A stretch of DNA of 64,000 nucleotides. Origin: Nocardia jinanensis (GTDB lineage: Bacteria; Actinomycetota; Actinomycetes; Mycobacteriales; Mycobacteriaceae). The notes under the pieces were generated by a model. It worked only from the letters and a program-made list of their open reading frames with translations, ran no database searches and was not told the DNA's origin. The position numbers were made by a program, and so were the translations under genes. The first letter of the stretch is position 1, and each line of letters begins with the position of its first letter. Below are positions 1 through 8,422 of the stretch, piece by piece. The stretch spans positions 1 through 64,000 of the forward strand of contig NZ_BMMH01000026.1 in NCBI RefSeq assembly GCF_014645735.1. Reading direction: 5' to 3'.

Positions 1-1782
1 GAGCGGTCGCGGTTGTTCGGGTTGGCTCGGTCGAGTTGGGCCGATTATGATCGTTCGTTGATCAGTACGGGTGGTGGTGTGTTCGACCGCACCGTGAAAT
101 CGGTTCCGATCAGCGCTCAGGCCCGCGCGGCTCTCGGTCTGCCCGATGACGTGGTCAAACTCGCCCCGCCGGAATTGATCCGTGCCATTCTGCAAGCGCC
201 GGCTCAATTGCTGTGGAACGGCGGTATCGGTACCTATATCAAGGCGAGCACCGAAACCAATGCCGATGTCGGCGATAAGTCCAATGATGCTGTCCGGGTG
301 AATGCGGATCGTCTGCGGGTGAGTGTGATCGGTGAGGGCGGTAATCTCGGTGCGACGGCGCTGGGGCGTATCGAGTTCAGTCGTAACGGTGGGAAGATGA
401 ACACCGACGCGCTGGATAATTCCGCGGGTGTGGATTGCTCGGATCACGAGGTGAATATCAAGGTTCTGCTCGACGGTGTGGTGTCGGCGGGTGAGTTGGC
501 GGTGGAGGATCGCAATCCGCTGTTGGCCGAAATGACCGACGAGGTCGCCGAATTGGTGCTGCGTGACAATATCTCGCAGAACTATGTGATGGGTATATCG
601 CGGACCGAGTCGGCGCGGATGCTCAATGTGCACCGGCGCCTCATCGAAGAGTTGGAGACCCGGCGGGGCCTCGACCGGCAATTGGAGGCGCTGCCCACCG
701 ACGTGGTGCTGAAACGCCGGCTCGAGGAGGGCACCGGACTCGCCTCGCCCGAACTCGCCAATCTGCTGGCCCACGTGAAATTGGCGCTCAAAGCGGACCT
801 GCTGGCCGGCGATCTGCCGGACAGCGCCTTCTTCGCCGCCCGGCTACCGGAGTACTTCCCGACCCCACTGCGGGACCGATTCGGCGCGGCCATCAAGAAG
901 CACCGCCTGCGCCGGGAGATCGTCACCACCATGATCGCCAACGAGGTGGTGGACTACGGCGGCGTCACCTACACCTACCGGCTCGCCGAGGAGATCGGCG
1001 CGACCGCGACCGATACCGTGCGGGCCTTCGCCGCGGTCACCGAGATCTTCGGCCTGCACGATATCTGGGCTCGGATCCGTGCCGCGGATACAAACGTGGA
1101 TGTGCGCGACCAGCTCGAGCTGGAGACGAAACGCACCCTGGACCGGGCGTCGCGCTGGTTGCTCACCAACCGTCCACAGCCCGTGGCCGTGGGCGCCGAG
1201 ATCAACCGGTACCGGGTGGGAGTGCGTGAACTCGCACCTCAGGTGCCGGGTTGGTTGCGCGGCCACCATGTCACCACACTCACCGACCAGGCCGCCGACC
1301 TCGTCGCGCACGGTGCGCCACTGGATCTCGCGACCGAGGTCTTCGGGTTGCTGCACCTGTTCCCACTGCTCGACGTCATCGATATCGCGGATATCACCGA
1401 CCGCTCCGGTGCCGAAGTCGGTGCGCTGTACTACGCGCTGAACGAGCATCTGAAGATCGACTGGCTGCTCGAGGCGGTCAGTCATCTGGAACGCGGCGAC
1501 CGTTGGCACGCGCTGGCCCGGCTCGCGCTGCGTGACGATATGTACAGTTCGTTGCGTTCGCTGACCCTCGATGTGCTCTCCGGTGGCGACCCCGAGGAGA
1601 GCGCGGACGAGAAGATTGCATACTGGGAGTCCAAGAATCAGTCCCGGCTCGGCCGTGCTCGCGCGGCGCTGGCGGAACTGTTCGAGTCCGGAACCCACGA
1701 CCTCGCCACACTGTCGGTTGCGGCGCGGCAGGTGCGCAGCATGGTGAGTGGGGTGGGTGCCCAATCGGAGGTACCACGGTGA
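1..1782 (+). CDS. gdh: NAD-specific glutamate dehydrogenase, C-terminal part (5' end outside window)
   Basis: This is the C-terminal ~593 residues of a large (~180 kDa class) NAD-dependent glutamate dehydrogenase, which converts glutamate to 2-oxoglutarate and ammonium. The frame is open from base 1, so the gene starts upstream; family members are about 1600 residues. Family-typical segments are LLWNGGIGTYIKAS, SVIGEGGNLGATALGRIEFS and the following DNSAGVDCSDHEVNIK, covering the end of the catalytic and nucleotide-binding core. The rest is the helical C-terminal domain. The gene overlaps the thioesterase by 4 nt (GTGA), the same order as M. tuberculosis Rv2476c-Rv2475c. The family assignment is secure. 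Confidence 0.95.
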   Translation, partial: ERSRLFGLARSSWADYDRSLISTGGGVFDRTVKSVPISAQARAALGLPDDVVKLAPPELIRAILQAPAQLLWNGGIGTYIKASTETNADVGDKSNDAVRVNADRLRVSVIGEGGNLGATALGRIEFSRNGGKMNTDALDNSAGVDCSDHEVNIKVLLDGVVSAGELAVEDRNPLLAEMTDEVAELVLRDNISQNYVMGISRTESARMLNVHRRLIEELETRRGLDRQLEALPTDVVLKRRLEEGTGLASPELANLLAHVKLALKADLLAGDLPDSAFFAARLPEYFPTPLRDRFGAAIKKHRLRREIVTTMIANEVVDYGGVTYTYRLAEEIGATATDTVRAFAAVTEIFGLHDIWARIRAADTNVDVRDQLELETKRTLDRASRWLLTNRPQPVAVGAEINRYRVGVRELAPQVPGWLRGHHVTTLTDQAADLVAHGAPLDLATEVFGLLHLFPLLDVIDIADITDRSGAEVGALYYALNEHLKIDWLLEAVSHLERGDRWHALARLALRDDMYSSLRSLTLDVLSGGDPEESADEKIAYWESKNQSRLGRARAALAELFESGTHDLATLSVAARQVRSMVSGVGAQSEVPR

Positions 1783-2258
1783 CGAACGCTGCTCCCCGCA
1801 ACGGGACCAGTCCCGAAGTGGAGGTGCCCGCCGTGGCATCGCCACGTCGATTCCATACCGCTGTGCATGTGCGGTGGTCCGATATGGATGTCTTCCAGCA
1901 CGTCAACCATGCTCGTATGGTGACGTTGCTGGAGGAGGCGCGGATTCCCTGGCTGTTCGAAGACGACCGGCCGACCGTGGCCCTGCGCAACGGCTGTGTG
2001 CTGGCGGATTTGCATGTGAAGTACCGGGGTCAGCTGCGGCACGAGGACACACCGCTCGATATCGCCATGTGGATCGAGCAGTTGCGGGCGGTCGATTTCA
2101 CCGTCGCCTACGAGGTGCGGGCCGCGGGCGCCGCACCCGACTCGCCCGCCGCGGTCACCGCGACCACCCAACTGGCCGCGTTCGATATCGAGACGCAGCG
2201 ACTGCGCCGCCTCAGCCTGCCCGAACGCGACTATCTGGCCCACTGGCTGGACGGATGA
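1779..2258 (+). CDS. Hotdog-fold acyl-CoA thioesterase (Rv2475c-like)
   Basis: A 159-residue protein of the 4-hydroxybenzoyl-CoA thioesterase (hotdog) family, expected to hydrolyse an acyl-CoA in the cytoplasm; the substrate cannot be read from sequence. The segment VRWSDMDVFQHVNHARM contains the usual catalytic Asp and the HVNH helix start, and a later VKYRGQLRHEDTPLDI strand fits the fold. The GTG start at 1779 overlaps the gdh stop, so the two are translationally coupled. The same pair occurs in mycobacteria. Residues 1-22 before RFHTAVHVRW are a variable tail. Confidence 0.85.
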   Translation: MTNAAPRNGTSPEVEVPAVASPRRFHTAVHVRWSDMDVFQHVNHARMVTLLEEARIPWLFEDDRPTVALRNGCVLADLHVKYRGQLRHEDTPLDIAMWIEQLRAVDFTVAYEVRAAGAAPDSPAAVTATTQLAAFDIETQRLRRLSLPERDYLAHWLDG

Positions 2259-2280
2259 GCGGTCCGGCGGCACCGGGTCG

Positions 2281-2961
2281 ATGGTGATATCCGACCAGCG
2301 GGTCCTGTCCGTACCGGACCCGGCCGAACGCGAGAACCTGGCCACTTTCCTCACCCGGGCGCAGCGACTCGATCCGGCGGCGGTGGTACGGCTGCGCCGC
2401 CGTGGCAGCGGGCTGGTGGCTGCCTGGGTCACTACCGGCTTCGAGGCGCTGGCGACCCGTACGGTCGCCGCCGAACTGACCGTGGACGATGTGACGGCCG
2501 ACGCGGACACTGTTCTCGTCGGCCTGTCCGCGGCCGGCCCGATCGATCTGGGCTATTCGCTCGATTCGGCATGGCGGGGCGCGCTGCCGCCGGACCAAGG
2601 GTTCGGCCATATCGACGATCTGCCGGCCCGCACCCTGGTCGAACTCGCCGAACGCGGGGCCGACCTGGCGAAGGAACACGGCTCCGAGCACGGCCCGCCC
2701 GCCTCGTTACTGGACCAGACCGTGCTGACGGTGTCCGCGGGCGAGGTGCGGGTGCAGGTGCCGATGCGGGTGGTCTTCGCCCTCACCGCCATGGACTTCA
2801 TTCCGCACGCGGGAGACCGAGCGGGCGCCGAGCAGATCGCGCCCGATGAATTGGTCCGGGTCCGTGCGAGCACTACCTGGCTCCGGCTGGATGCCCGCTA
2901 CGGTTCGGTCGCACGTCGTCGAACCGGTGGGCTCTCCTTGACCCCGACTACGGGGTCCTGA
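2281..2961 (+). CDS. Conserved hypothetical protein (Rv2474c-like)
   Basis: A 226-residue soluble protein with no signal peptide or membrane segment. Function is unknown. It follows the thioesterase by 22 nt, and its position and size match M. tuberculosis Rv2474c, so it is probably the third gene of the gdh operon. The first ATG (2281) is used; GTG at 2284 is a possible alternative. It is rich in acidic and small residues and I see no catalytic motif. The last ~20 residues are low in conserved character. The gene ends 34 bp from the convergent HNH gene. Confidence 0.75.
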   Translation: MVISDQRVLSVPDPAERENLATFLTRAQRLDPAAVVRLRRRGSGLVAAWVTTGFEALATRTVAAELTVDDVTADADTVLVGLSAAGPIDLGYSLDSAWRGALPPDQGFGHIDDLPARTLVELAERGADLAKEHGSEHGPPASLLDQTVLTVSAGEVRVQVPMRVVFALTAMDFIPHAGDRAGAEQIAPDELVRVRASTTWLRLDARYGSVARRRTGGLSLTPTTGS

Positions 2962-2995
2962 CGCGATTACGTGCGGCCGTCGGACCGTCGACGCG

Positions 2996-3721
2996 TCAGG
3001 CCGCGCCCTCGCCGAGATATTGCAGCCAGACCGGGTCCAGCTCGTTGACCGTGGACAGCAGGCGCCAATGCGGCCCCTTGGGGGAGACCAGGGGTGCGCG
3101 CAGCGCCCAGCCCAGCTCGCTGAGCAGTTTGTCGGCTTTGCGGTGGTTGCACGGTGCGCAACTCGCGACGCAGTTTTCCCAGCTGTGCTCGCCGCCGCGA
3201 CTGCGTGGGATGACGTGATCGATGGTTTCGGCCTTGCCGCCGCAATACCCGCAGCGGTATCGGTCACGCTGCATGAGGGCGGCCCGGGTCATCGGGACGC
3301 GGGCGCGGTAGGGGACGTGGACGTAGGTCCGCAGCCGGATGACCGACGGAATGCTCACAGCGGCCCCGGCGGAGTGCAGTACGGGCCCGGTGGGGTCGTG
3401 GTGCACCGCATCGGCCTTATCGCAGACCAGCAGCACGATCGCACGACGGGCGGTGAGCGCCGTGAGCGGTTCGTAGGTGGCGTTGAGGAGCAGCACGCGG
3501 CGTTTCAGCCAGCTGAGCGGCTGCGGTACGAGATGGTGAGCGGACTCGCTCTCGGAACGGGATTCGAGGTGGGAAGCGGTATCGGCGTTGTGCCGGTTGG
3601 CCGCGTGATCGGACAGCAGTTGCAACGGAGGAGCCCCCGACCCACGAGCGTGGACATCGGCGGGCTTCAGTTGTCGGTGGCGTATCGCCTCCGGTGATCG
3701 GGCGCCGGTCCGTTGCTTCAT
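2996..3721 (-). CDS. HNH endonuclease family protein (Rv2469c-like)
   Basis: A 241-residue protein with a C-terminal HNH nuclease domain. The motif is CGYCGGKAETIDHVIPRSRG followed by a second zinc knuckle ending CAPCNHRK, giving two CxxC pairs around the His/Asn/His core. Upstream, RRVLLLNATYEPLTAL is the signature of this actinobacterial subfamily. The first ~70 residues are polar and probably disordered, and the start is uncertain; the ATG at 3721 is the longest option. It is divergent from glbO, as in mycobacteria. The HNH core predicts metal-dependent DNA binding or cleavage, but the biological role is unknown. Confidence 0.85.
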   Translation of the reverse strand: MKQRTGARSPEAIRHRQLKPADVHARGSGAPPLQLLSDHAANRHNADTASHLESRSESESAHHLVPQPLSWLKRRVLLLNATYEPLTALTARRAIVLLVCDKADAVHHDPTGPVLHSAGAAVSIPSVIRLRTYVHVPYRARVPMTRAALMQRDRYRCGYCGGKAETIDHVIPRSRGGEHSWENCVASCAPCNHRKADKLLSELGWALRAPLVSPKGPHWRLLSTVNELDPVWLQYLGEGAA

Positions 3722-3966
3722 GTCGACCCCAAATTCTGCGTTTCAAGATCATATGGTATCTCGGCAGAGACAGAAACCAGTTGACCATGGAAAGCCCCGC
3801 AGCGCACGGTTATTTTGCACAATGGCCGGTTAACTGCCGCTGAAGCGACGCCCACCGGCCACAGAGCAGGAAACACCAGGTGCGAGCTCTACCCACCAGC
3901 GCGAATCTGCGAACCCGCGCCGGCGCGGGCACAATGGACGGCGCATCCGGTGAAACGAGAGGGTTC

Positions 3967-4398
3967 ATGACTTCGGGTAATGCCGCTTCCGGCACTCCGG
4001 CCGACGCACAGGCCGCGCCGTCCTTCTACGAGGCCGTCGGTGGGGAGGAGACCTTCCACCGGCTGGTGGCCGTGTTCTACCGCGAGGTCGCCGCCGACGA
4101 GGTACTCCGCCCCATGTATCCGGAAGAAGATCTGCGCCCGGCCGAACGCCGGTTGCGGATGTTCCTCGAACAGTACTGGGGCGGCCCGCGCACCTACTCC
4201 GACGAACGCGGACATCCGCGGCTGCGGATGCGGCATATGCCGTTCCAGATCGGCCCGGTGCAACGCGACGCCTGGTTGCGCTGTATGCGCATCGCCGTCG
4301 CCGAGATCGAGCCGGAAGCCCTCGACGACGAGCACCGGCGCCAGCTCCTCGACTACTTGGAGATGGCGGCGAACTCGCTGGTCAACTCCGCTTGGTGA
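3967..4398 (+). CDS. glbO: Group II truncated haemoglobin (trHbO)
   Basis: A 143-residue truncated haemoglobin close to M. tuberculosis GlbO (128 residues), a haem protein that binds O2 and reacts with NO and peroxide. Diagnostic segments are RLRMFLEQYWGGPRTYS, HPRLRMRHMPFQI (the proximal His lies here) and RDAWLRCM with the G8 tryptophan, ending in LLDYLEMAANSLVN. The ATG at 3967 has a purine-rich GAGAGG seven nt upstream. An in-frame upstream start at 3880 would add 29 unconserved residues. The first ~17 residues are an extra N-terminal tail. Confidence 0.93.
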   Translation: MTSGNAASGTPADAQAAPSFYEAVGGEETFHRLVAVFYREVAADEVLRPMYPEEDLRPAERRLRMFLEQYWGGPRTYSDERGHPRLRMRHMPFQIGPVQRDAWLRCMRIAVAEIEPEALDDEHRRQLLDYLEMAANSLVNSAW

Positions 4399-4464
4399 GC
4401 TGAGCGGACCCGCTTCATCCGGGCCGGAGGTGGTGAGCCGGAGGCGGTTGGGCGGCGCGAACGG

Positions 4465-4549
4465 CTGGCGAAGGTCGGGGTGGGGCTGCTGGTGACGGTG
4501 GGGGCGGGGCTGCTGGCGAAGGTCGGGGTGGGCCTGCTCGTGAAGGTGC
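4465..4549. repeat. 24-bp tandem repeat, about 3.5 copies
   Basis: Units start at 4465, 4489 and 4513, with a decayed fourth at 4537. Units 1 and 3 are nearly identical (CTGGCGAAGGTCGGGGTGGG core) and unit 2 differs at several positions. The tract is G-rich on the plus strand and lies downstream of glbO. Confidence 0.8.
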
Positions 4550-4579
4550 TGTGTTTTCGGCGCGCCGGTGCGCGCGGGG

Positions 4580-4668
4580 GTTGAGGCCCTGAGTCTCGCC
4601 GTTCAGGCCTCGAGACTCGCGCCTGCGGCGCATGCGCTTCGAGGCCTGAACGGCGAGACGGCCTCAAC
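4580..4668. repeat. Large imperfect inverted repeat downstream of glbO
   Basis: Inner arms of 21 bp are perfectly complementary (4593-4613 and 4639-4659, GTCTCGCCGTTCAGGCCTCG and its complement). Outer 9-bp arms (4580-4588 and 4660-4668, GTTGAGGCC) also pair, with a 4-nt asymmetric bulge. The loop is about 25 nt. It could end glbO transcription or be a dispersed palindromic element. No T-tract follows. Confidence 0.75.
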
Positions 4669-4820
4669 CCTTCGAGGTGTCTCGTAAGACTCGACTCGGG
4701 CGGCCGGGTTGGTGTTCGAGGGTTTCGACCGGTGGCTCGACCACGGGGTATGGGTGGTGTCGCCGTGGACACGACCCATCCCTCGGTGAACTACTACAGA
4801 GGATCGTCTACCTTTAGGTC

Positions 4821-5114
4821 GTGAGCATTCTCGAGACGGTGGCGATTTTCGCCGGTATCCCACTGGGGATCTACCTCATAATCGCTGGTTTGTCGTTCAT
4901 CGGTAAGCCGCTGCCCGGTGAGAAGCCGGTTCACTTCGATATGAGCAAGAAGTGGACGGCCGCCCCGGTGCTGTGGAGTGCCACCGATGAAGTGACCGGT
5001 CGCGGTCACTCCTATGACTCCGGTGAGTCGTCGCACGGTTCGCATGTGGCGTTCGACTCCCTCGAGGCACCCAAGGAAGCGTTGATCGGAGGCCGGGCAA
5101 GTGGCAAGTACTAA
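4821..5114 (+). CDS. ctaJ: Small membrane protein, probable aa3 cytochrome oxidase accessory subunit CtaJ
   Basis: A 97-residue protein with one N-terminal transmembrane helix (about residues 6-27, IFAGIPLGIYLIIAGLSFIG) and a hydrophilic cytoplasmic tail. Two-gene blocks of this kind lie between glbO and pepN in mycobacteria and include subunits found in the III2-IV2 respiratory supercomplex. I infer CtaJ from position, size and topology, so the symbol is tentative. The GTG start at 4821 is the first in frame, with only a weak AGG upstream. It overlaps the next gene by 14 nt, so the two are probably co-translated. Confidence 0.6.
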   Translation: MSILETVAIFAGIPLGIYLIIAGLSFIGKPLPGEKPVHFDMSKKWTAAPVLWSATDEVTGRGHSYDSGESSHGSHVAFDSLEAPKEALIGGRASGKY

Positions 5115-5565
5115 TTGGCCGGCGGTGGTCGAGTCCGACCTGCCGCGCGGATACGCGCTCACCAGCAGTGGCCGGGTCTCCGGTGTGCACGAGGCCGGTG
5201 ACGTGTTCAAAGAGGCTCCGTTCGACAACAACGAGCGGCTGGCCATGGACAATGTGCTCACCGAGGCCACTCGTGCCACCAAGGTGCGGTTCAACGTCTT
5301 CATCGGCGATCTCGGCCCTGATGCCGCAGCCGCGGTGGACGCGCTGTTCCCCACCACTCCGGAGGCGGCGCGTTCGGTGCTCATCGCCGTCTCCCCGAAC
5401 GACCACTCCGTGGAGGTCCGTTCCGGTAGGGATGTGGCCGACCGCGCGAACGACCGGGTGTGCCAGCTCGGCGTCACCGCCGCGTTGAGTTCGCTGCGGC
5501 AGGGTGAGCTGATCGATGGGTTGATTTCGGCGGTCCGGGTGATGTCGGCGGCCATCGGTCGCTGA
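5101..5565 (+). CDS. DUF5130-type (TPM-like) protein, Rv2468c-like
   Basis: A 154-residue soluble protein starting at GTG 5101 inside the end of the preceding gene. Alternating helix and strand segments (VLTEATRATKVRFNVFIGDL; RSVLIAVSPNDHSVEVRSG) fit the TPM/DUF5130 fold, in which a strand carrying an ...IAVSP...VEVRSG pattern is typical. No membrane segment is present. The position between the CtaJ candidate and pepN matches Rv2468c. The role is unknown; the neighbour suggests a link with the cytochrome oxidase supercomplex, which is inference. Confidence 0.65.
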   Translation: MASTNWPAVVESDLPRGYALTSSGRVSGVHEAGDVFKEAPFDNNERLAMDNVLTEATRATKVRFNVFIGDLGPDAAAAVDALFPTTPEAARSVLIAVSPNDHSVEVRSGRDVADRANDRVCQLGVTAALSSLRQGELIDGLISAVRVMSAAIGR

Positions 5566-5611
5566 TATCGCGCGGACCGGCCGGTAGCCGGGAGCGCTCG
5601 CACCGGACGCA

Positions 5612-5648
5612 GAACGGCGCGTCCACCCACTGGGTGGACGCGCCGTTC
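5612..5648. terminator. Perfect 17-bp hairpin between convergent genes
   Basis: Arms 5612-5628 and 5632-5648 (GAACGGCGCGTCCACCC and its exact complement) are separated by a 3-nt loop. It lies between the stop codons of the DUF5130 gene and pepN and can terminate both. No U-tract follows, which is usual in actinobacteria. Confidence 0.85.
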
Positions 5649-5659
5649 GCTGTTCGGGC

Positions 5660-8302
5660 TCAGGCGATGTCGAAGGCGCGGGCGCGCAGCGAACGTTCGA
5701 CGCCCGCCTTGCCCTCGCTCACCAGCCGCCGCAGGGCCGGCGGGTGGTCGGCGGCCAGGAATTCGTCGGCGCGCGCGACTGCTTCATCGCTGATGTCCCA
5801 GGCCGGGTACAGCCCGACCACCACCGTTTGCGCCACCTCGCTGGAACGGCGCTCCCAGACCGCGGGGATCTCGTCGAAGTAGCGGCCCACGAACGATGCC
5901 AGCAGGCCGTCCTGTCCGGCCGGCGCGAAACCGCCGACGATGGAGCGCGCGGTGATGTTGGGCACGGAATCGTCGCCCACCACCGTCGCCCAGGCTGATT
6001 CCTTCACCTGTGCCAGCGGGCGGGCGGTCGCCGCGGTGGCGGCCTGACGCCGTCCGGCGGCCGTTTCGTCGTTGCGCAGTTCGGTATCGATCGTGGGGGT
6101 GTCCGGGCTGTCGGCATCGATTTCGCCGGCCGCGGCGAGGGCGGTGAGCAACCGCCAGCGCAGGTCGGTGTCGACGGTCAGTCCGGGCAGACCGACATCG
6201 GCGGGATCGCCGTCGAGCAATTCGCGCAGCACCTCGGTATGCCAGGCGGCCAGTTTGGCGCCGGTGAGGGCGTTGACGAACGCGAGCTGATGGTCGGATC
6301 CGGCGGCCGCTTCCCGCGCCAGTTCCAGGAGCCGATTCGCGTACTCCGGCCAGCCGGTGGTCTCGGCCCAGGCCGGGTCGGTGTAGCTGCGCAGCGTGGT
6401 GTTGGCCTGCATGAGCAGCCGCTGCACCACGCCGATCTCGGATTCCGCGCCGATCCCGCGCTGTACCAGCGCGACGAAATCGCGGGCGCGGAACTCGGCC
6501 TGCCGGGTCATCTCCCAGGCCGCGGACCAGGCCAGCGTGCGGGGGAGTGGTTCGGCGATATCGGCGATCCGGTTGACCAGCACATCGAGCGAATCGGCGT
6601 CGAGGCGGACCGAGCAGTAAGTGAGATCGTCGTCGTTGACCAGGACGAACTTACCGCGTTCGGTGCCGGCCAGATCGGGCACTTCGGTGCGTTCGGTGGC
6701 GTCGAGGTCGAGTTCCACCCGCCGGATGCGAACCAGTTTGCCGTCGCGGTCGTCGTAGACACCGATGGCCAGCCGGTGCACCCGCTGTTCACCGGCTCCG
6801 GGCGCGGCGCCTTCCTGGACCACCGCGAAAGAGGTGAACTTGCCTTCGGCGTCGACCTCGAATTCGGGGCGCAGGGTATTGAGGCCCGTGGTCTTCAACC
6901 ACTGGGCGCCCCAGGTGGACAGGTCACGACCCGATGATTTCTCCAGGGCGGTGAGCAGATCGTCGAAGGTGGCGTTGCCGTAGGCGTGGTCGGCGAAGTA
7001 GGCGCGCAGTCCGGCCAGGAACGGCTCGAGACCGACGTAGGCGACGAGTTGTTTGAGGACACTCGCGCCCTTGGCGTAGGTGATGCCGTCGAAGTTCACC
7101 TCCACTGCTGCCAGATCGGGGATATCGGCGGCGATCGGGTGGGTGGAGGGCAGCTGATCCTGCCGGTAGGCCCACGATTTCTCGACATTGGCGAAGGTGG
7201 TCCAGGCACTGGTGTATTCGGTGGCCTCGGCCTGGCACAGTACCGACGCGAAGGTCGCGAAGGATTCGTTGAGCCACAGGTCGTCCCACCACTTCATGGT
7301 GACCAGATCGCCGAACCACATATGCGCCATCTCGTGCAGCACGGTTTCGGCACGCCGCTCGTAGGAGGCCCGGGTGACCTTCGACCGGAACACGTAGTCC
7401 TCGAGGAAGGTGACCGCGCCCGCGTTCTCCATGGCGCCGGCATTGAACTCCGGGACGAAGAGCTGATCGTATTTCCCGAAGGCGTAGGGGATCCCGAAGT
7501 TCTTGTGGTAGAAGCCGAAACCCTGCTTGGTCTCGGTGAACAGCCGGTCGGCGTCCATGTATTCGGCGAGCGAGGCACGGCAGAAGATGCCGAGCGGGAT
7601 CGTACCGTGATCGTCGGTGTAGGTATCGGTCCATGCGGCGTACGGACCGGCGATGAGCGCGACCAGGTAGGTGCTCATGAGCGGGGTGGTGGCGAAACGG
7701 TGCTTTCCACCGTCCACGGTGCCGGCGCCGTTGGAGATCACCTTCCAGTCCGCCGGAGCGGCGACCTCGATATCGAAGGTGGCCTTGAGATCCGGCTGGT
7801 CGAAGCAGGCGAACATCCGTTTGGCATCGGCGGTCTCGAACTGCGAGTACAGGTAGACCGCGTCGTCGGCCGGATCGACGAACCGATGCAGGCCCTCACC
7901 GGTATGGGAGTACTCGCAGTCCGCCTCCACTACGAGCTCGTTGCGCTCGGCGAGATCGGTCAGCGTGATGCCGGTGGATTCGTCGTAGCCGGCGATATCG
8001 AGCGGGGTGCCGTTGAGCACCGCGGAGCGCACTTTCCGGGCGACGATATCGATGAACGTGGACGAACCGGGTTTCGCGGTGAAGGTGACCGTGCTGCGGG
8101 AAAGGAACGTCTGTTCGCCCGGTTTCCCCGTTCCGTGTTCGTTCGGGATGAGCGAGGCCCCTGCGTGGTTACGCTCCGCTTCCGCCTCCGGGCCCGACTG
8201 GCCCGTCCCGCCGGTCAGGTCGAGTTCGATGCGGTAGTTCTCGACCGAGACGACCTCGGCGCGTTCGATCGCCTGTTCGCGGGTGAGGTTCGGTGCGGAC
8301 AT
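5660..8302 (-). CDS. pepN: Aminopeptidase N (M1 zinc metallopeptidase)
   Basis: An 880-residue M1 aminopeptidase that removes N-terminal residues from peptides in the cytoplasm. The exopeptidase motif GAMEN (in NAGAMENAGAVTFLED) and the zinc site HEMAHMWFGD with the downstream glutamate in WLNESFATF (HExxH-x18-E) are intact at about residues 285-345. The C-terminal ~350 residues form the ERAP1-like helical domain. The chosen ATG at 8302 begins MSAPNLTREQ and has GAAGGAG upstream. The open frame continues 102 codons further without family similarity. It is divergent from purC and convergent with the DUF5130 gene. Confidence 0.96.
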   Translation of the reverse strand: MSAPNLTREQAIERAEVVSVENYRIELDLTGGTGQSGPEAEAERNHAGASLIPNEHGTGKPGEQTFLSRSTVTFTAKPGSSTFIDIVARKVRSAVLNGTPLDIAGYDESTGITLTDLAERNELVVEADCEYSHTGEGLHRFVDPADDAVYLYSQFETADAKRMFACFDQPDLKATFDIEVAAPADWKVISNGAGTVDGGKHRFATTPLMSTYLVALIAGPYAAWTDTYTDDHGTIPLGIFCRASLAEYMDADRLFTETKQGFGFYHKNFGIPYAFGKYDQLFVPEFNAGAMENAGAVTFLEDYVFRSKVTRASYERRAETVLHEMAHMWFGDLVTMKWWDDLWLNESFATFASVLCQAEATEYTSAWTTFANVEKSWAYRQDQLPSTHPIAADIPDLAAVEVNFDGITYAKGASVLKQLVAYVGLEPFLAGLRAYFADHAYGNATFDDLLTALEKSSGRDLSTWGAQWLKTTGLNTLRPEFEVDAEGKFTSFAVVQEGAAPGAGEQRVHRLAIGVYDDRDGKLVRIRRVELDLDATERTEVPDLAGTERGKFVLVNDDDLTYCSVRLDADSLDVLVNRIADIAEPLPRTLAWSAAWEMTRQAEFRARDFVALVQRGIGAESEIGVVQRLLMQANTTLRSYTDPAWAETTGWPEYANRLLELAREAAAGSDHQLAFVNALTGAKLAAWHTEVLRELLDGDPADVGLPGLTVDTDLRWRLLTALAAAGEIDADSPDTPTIDTELRNDETAAGRRQAATAATARPLAQVKESAWATVVGDDSVPNITARSIVGGFAPAGQDGLLASFVGRYFDEIPAVWERRSSEVAQTVVVGLYPAWDISDEAVARADEFLAADHPPALRRLVSEGKAGVERSLRARAFDIA

Positions 8303-8422
8303 CGGGCTCCTTCGGGGACACGATTGGAACGGGCACGGGCGTTGTCCACAATGCCACGTGGGTAAGGTTGCCCGCGCGGGAGTCGAACCCGCCGGCCACT
8401 CGACCAGGATCGGAGCGATAAC

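Larger units (their letters stand above)
4399..4820. other. Gene-less interval with tandem and inverted repeats
   Basis: A 422-bp G-rich interval between glbO and the CtaJ candidate. It holds a 24-bp tandem repeat and a large imperfect inverted repeat, described separately. The reverse-strand reading frames here encode only repetitive Pro/Thr/Ser sequence and are considered non-coding. The last ~100 bp before 4821 should hold the promoter of the ctaJ-DUF5130 pair, but I see no convincing -35/-10 pair. Confidence 0.6.

Noticed and set aside
2281..2961. Start of the Rv2474c-like gene at ATG 2255, overlapping the thioesterase stop
   Set aside because: That ATG is in a different frame (2255 and 2281 differ by 26), so the overlap is accidental.
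4353..4772. A minus-strand frame with PTPTFASS-type repeats downstream of glbO
   Set aside because: The repeats are simply the translation of the 24-bp tandem repeat, and part of the frame overlaps glbO and the inverted repeat.
6986..8365. A 459-codon plus-strand frame inside pepN
   Set aside because: The minus strand encodes an intact M1 aminopeptidase with all catalytic motifs across this stretch.
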